Shown: piece by piece, positions 5,592 to 7,906 of the stretch | How the letters are laid out: each line of letters begins with the position of its first letter | How positions within the stretch are numbered: the stretch's first letter is position 1 | Source of the DNA: Acidobacteriaceae bacterium | GTDB taxonomy: Bacteria; Acidobacteriota; Terriglobia; Terriglobales; Acidobacteriaceae | NCBI GenBank assembly: GCA_027364815.1 | Contig: DAHXOQ010000133.1 | Coordinates: 1 to 7,906, forward strand | Direction of reading: 5' to 3' | DNA: 7,906 bases | Notes under the pieces: model-generated | The model's input: only the letters and a program-made list of their open reading frames with translations | Database searches by the model: none | What the model was told of the DNA's origin: nothing | Made by a program: the position numbers and the translations under genes

Positions 5592-7220
5592 ATGTCCAGC
5601 GCTTTGTACCAGAGCATCGAGATGCTGAGCAACGAGAAGAGCATCGACCCGCAGATCGTCGTCACGGCGATCGAAGAGGCCATTGCCCTTGCCACGCGCA
5701 AGTACTACAAGACCCAGGAAAACATGCGTGGTGAGTTGGACAAGGAAAAGGGCGAGATTCGCGCTTACGTCTACAAGACCGTCGTCGCCGATGACGAGCC
5801 AGTCGAAGACACTCTGAACACCATCACGCTCAGCGAGGCAAGCCAGTTGGCTCCGGGCGTTGAAGTAGGTTCCGAGATTCATCTCTATAAGGACACCACG
5901 CCACTCGGCCGCATCGCTGCGCAGCTCGCCAAGCAGGTCATCTTTCAAAAGGTACGCGAGGCCGAGCGCGACACCATCTTTAACGAGTACGCCCATCGCG
6001 AAAAGGAAGTCCTCAACGCGACCGTCAAGCGCATTGAAGGTCAGGACATCATCTTCGACCTCGGCAAAGCTGAAGCCCGCTGCCCCAAGCGTGAGCAATC
6101 GCGCATTGAAAATTTCGCCGTTGGCGAACGTGTGCGCGTGGTTCTGCTCAAGGTTGATCGCACCGCCAAGGGCCCACAGGTCATCGTCTCGCGCGCCGCT
6201 CCGGAGTTGGTCTCGAACCTCTTCCAGACTGAAGTTCCAGAGATTTACGACAACACGGTCACCATCCGCGCCATCGCCCGTGAAGCCGGCGAGCGCACCA
6301 AGATCGCTGTCATGAGCCGCGACAAGGACGTTGACCCGGTCGGCGCCTGCGTTGGAATGAAGGGCATGCGCGTACAGTCCATCATCCGCGAATTGCGCGG
6401 TGAAAAAATCGACATCATCGAATACAACGATGAGATCACCACCTTTGCCGAGAAAGCGTTGCAGCCCGCCAAGGTCAGCCGCGTTTCCATTACCGACCTC
6501 GGCGAAAAGCAGCTTGAAGTCATCGTCGACGACACCCAGCTCTCGCTTGCCATCGGCAAGAAGGGGCAGAACGTCCGCCTCGCCGCGCGTCTCCTCGGCT
6601 GGAAGATCGACATCAAGAGCGAAGAAGAAAAGCGCCAGGAAGTTGAGCAGCAGATGCAGGCTCTCTCCGGCGGTCCTTCAACCCCCATTGAACAGGTCAC
6701 CGAGCTTGGTGAGGCGATCATCCAGAAGCTTGTCGCTGCCGGAATCACAACGGTTGAATCACTGGCCGATATGACACCCGAGCAGCTCGAAGAGATTCCC
6801 GGCATCGGCGAAAAGACACTTGAGAAGATCAGCGTCGCCGTGCGCCACTACTTCGGACAGTTTGAAGAGGGCGAGCAGCCCGCTGCATCGGTTGAAGCAA
6901 CTGAGATCGACCCGGCAAACCAGGGCGAAGCTACAGTCGAGGGTGAAGCTGCTGAGAAGCCGGCGAAGAAGAAGCGTGCCAAGAAGGCCCTGACCGAAGC
7001 GGACACAGCAACTGAAGCCGAGGCAACGAAGGAAATCCCCAGCGAAGTTGACCCGGACGAAAAGATTCTGGATCAGGTTGCCGACCAGGAAGAGGCTGAA
7101 GCGGAGAATTCCGCCGAAGTTCTTGAAGAAGCGGAGTCTGTCCTTGAGGTACAAGAAGAGGACGCTGAAGAAGCCGCAACCGACGAGATGGCTGAAGAAA
7201 AAATTGAGGGCGGCGAGTAG
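5592..7220 (+). CDS. nusA: Transcription termination/antitermination protein NusA
   Basis: NusA binds RNA polymerase and nascent RNA and modulates pausing, intrinsic termination and antitermination. The 542-residue product has the domains in the usual order: RNA-polymerase-binding N-domain (1-125, beginning MSSALYQSIEMLSNEKSI), S1 domain (about 135-200, GDIIF-like QDIIFDLGKAEA), KH1 (about 225-290, with DPVGACVGMKGMRVQ at 248-262) and KH2 (about 295-345, with LAIGKKGQNVRLAARLLGW at 319-337). A helix-hairpin-helix region follows (LADMTPEQLEEIPGIGEKTL, 391-410). The last 115 residues or so are an acidic low-complexity tail rich in Glu and Ala, interrupted by the basic patch KKKRAKK (459-465). 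A good ribosome-binding site, GAGAAGG (5577-5583), lies 8 bases before the ATG. It sits between rimP and infB as in most bacteria. The tail is not homologous, as far as I can see, to the E. coli acidic repeats. Confidence 0.97.
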   Translation: MSSALYQSIEMLSNEKSIDPQIVVTAIEEAIALATRKYYKTQENMRGELDKEKGEIRAYVYKTVVADDEPVEDTLNTITLSEASQLAPGVEVGSEIHLYKDTTPLGRIAAQLAKQVIFQKVREAERDTIFNEYAHREKEVLNATVKRIEGQDIIFDLGKAEARCPKREQSRIENFAVGERVRVVLLKVDRTAKGPQVIVSRAAPELVSNLFQTEVPEIYDNTVTIRAIAREAGERTKIAVMSRDKDVDPVGACVGMKGMRVQSIIRELRGEKIDIIEYNDEITTFAEKALQPAKVSRVSITDLGEKQLEVIVDDTQLSLAIGKKGQNVRLAARLLGWKIDIKSEEEKRQEVEQQMQALSGGPSTPIEQVTELGEAIIQKLVAAGITTVESLADMTPEQLEEIPGIGEKTLEKISVAVRHYFGQFEEGEQPAASVEATEIDPANQGEATVEGEAAEKPAKKKRAKKALTEADTATEAEATKEIPSEVDPDEKILDQVADQEEAEAENSAEVLEEAESVLEVQEEDAEEAATDEMAEEKIEGGE

Positions 7221-7357
7221 TATGTGCCGCGCAAGAATAAGCAAAGCAGTCACAAGCAACACATTTGAACGTAACCGAAACAATGCAACCATCCCCAACC
7301 GCGAGGATTTTATGAAGATCTAGCGGATTCCGGGGAGCAAGAATTGAAAAGAGGCGG
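7221..7357 (+). other. nusA-infB gap without ylxR
   Basis: The 137 bases between nusA and infB hold no ylxR (rnpM) or L7Ae-like gene, which many Firmicutes and some other bacteria have at this place. A 33-codon frame starts at ATG 7222, one base after the nusA stop, and ends at 7323; its product is polar and unfamiliar. Inside it, GAGGATTTTATG (7303-7314 or so) makes a good ribosome-binding site for a three-codon frame. No terminator is visible, so transcription likely continues into infB. Confidence 0.5.
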
Positions 7358-7906
7358 ATGAGTAAGGTTCGAATCAACGATCTCGCGCGTGAGCTTGAAG
7401 TTAAAAGCCGTCAGATTCTCGACGTCTTGAATGAGTTGGGCATGGGAGCCGGCAAAACCCACTCCAGCTCCATTGAAGAGTCTGAGGCCACCAGGGTTCG
7501 TGCGCACTTTGACCCGGGCGCAAAGCCCAGCAGCTCCTCGTCTGCCTCCTCGGCCAGGAGCAGGCAGGTCATCGCTCCAAAAATTGACCTCTCCCACGTC
7601 TCCAAGCCAGGCGATGTTCTCAAAGCCGTTCTGGCCAAGAAGCAGGCCGAGGCTGGTGGAAGTCAAGCGCCGCCGCCCATTGTCAAGGTCGCCCCGCCGG
7701 TGGTCGCAGTCAAAAAGACTCCGCCCGCTGTTGCCGCCGCGCCTCCCGCTGTTGCAGTCGCACCAGCCAAGCCCGCCCAGTCAGTCAAGTCCGCTGAACC
7801 GGAAAAGCCCGCAACTCCAGCGCCGCGCAAGATTGTTCCGCAGCCGCGTCAGGCTCCAAATATCGTCACCCCGGCCGCCACCGTCGCCGCCCCGGCCATC
7901 GCCAGC
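7358..7906 (+). CDS. infB: Translation initiation factor IF-2 (N-terminal part, cut by window end)
   Basis: The frame from ATG 7358 stays open to the window end (183 codons). IF-2 is the GTPase that brings initiator tRNA to the 30S subunit and promotes subunit joining. The start MSKVRINDLARELEVKSRQI, continuing with LDVLNELGMGAGKTHSSSIE, is a typical IF2_N small helical domain (residues 1-50). It is followed by a Ser-rich stretch (55-68) and then a long Pro-, Ala-, Val- and Lys-rich linker, as in the poorly conserved N-terminal half of bacterial IF-2. The GTPase domain with its G motifs would lie downstream of the window. AAGAGGCGG directly precedes the ATG; the GAGG core leaves only 3 bases of spacing, which is short. 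Position after nusA is the usual operon order. Confidence 0.96.
   Translation, partial: MSKVRINDLARELEVKSRQILDVLNELGMGAGKTHSSSIEESEATRVRAHFDPGAKPSSSSSASSARSRQVIAPKIDLSHVSKPGDVLKAVLAKKQAEAGGSQAPPPIVKVAPPVVAVKKTPPAVAAAPPAVAVAPAKPAQSVKSAEPEKPATPAPRKIVPQPRQAPNIVTPAATVAAPAIAS

Noticed and set aside
5454..6098. Minus-strand frame opposite nusA
   Set aside because: It is the antisense of the conserved NusA N-domain and S1 domain; no start signal or domain supports it.
1..7906. Novel defence system, mobile element or CRISPR array
   Set aside because: No transposase, integrase, spacer-repeat array, toxin-antitoxin pair or defence gene is visible; the coding content is ordinary chromosomal genes.

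Overview
The window looks like a piece of a GC-rich bacterial chromosome, most likely an acidobacterium of the Terriglobia type. That guess rests on the gene mix (a YncE-like propeller fused to a phosphoesterase, a CPDC-motif small protein, a rimP-nusA-infB operon without a ylxR gene) and on intergenic short tandem repeats. It is an inference from recollection, not from a search. I see no mobile element, CRISPR array, tRNA or rRNA.

Left part (1-4324). A secreted alpha/beta hydrolase of the EstD type runs leftward off the window edge (1-713, minus). A divergent small protein with one CPDC motif (860-1168, plus) has a -10-like box so close to its ATG that its mRNA may be nearly leaderless. It converges on a DUF59/SufT-like iron-sulfur assembly protein (1244-1570, minus). 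Upstream of the latter, on the same strand, is a large exported fusion of a YVTN/YncE beta-propeller and a PF04185-type phosphoesterase (1637-4324, minus). Two different short tandem repeats, of period 7 and period 8, lie between these two minus-strand genes, and the period-8 repeat contains the stop codon of the phosphoesterase.

Middle (4325-4852). This gene-free stretch of about 530 bases is the 5' region of the rimP operon. It holds a plausible sigma70-type promoter, then an intrinsic terminator only about 55 nt past the expected transcription start, then at least three more hairpins before rimP. Because no gene lies upstream on this strand, the terminator is best read as an attenuator in the rimP-nusA-infB leader. 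A 24-codon reading frame starts three bases before the terminator stem and runs through it. This is the most interesting regulatory structure in the window.

Right part (4853-7906). The operon rimP-nusA-infB encodes a 30S maturation factor, the transcription elongation/termination factor NusA and initiation factor IF-2 (cut by the window end). RimP carries an insertion of about 50 residues in its N-terminal domain. NusA ends in a helix-hairpin-helix domain and a long acidic tail with one basic patch. The operon couples transcription and translation functions, so a NusA-sensitive attenuator in its leader would be a natural feedback device; that part is hypothesis.
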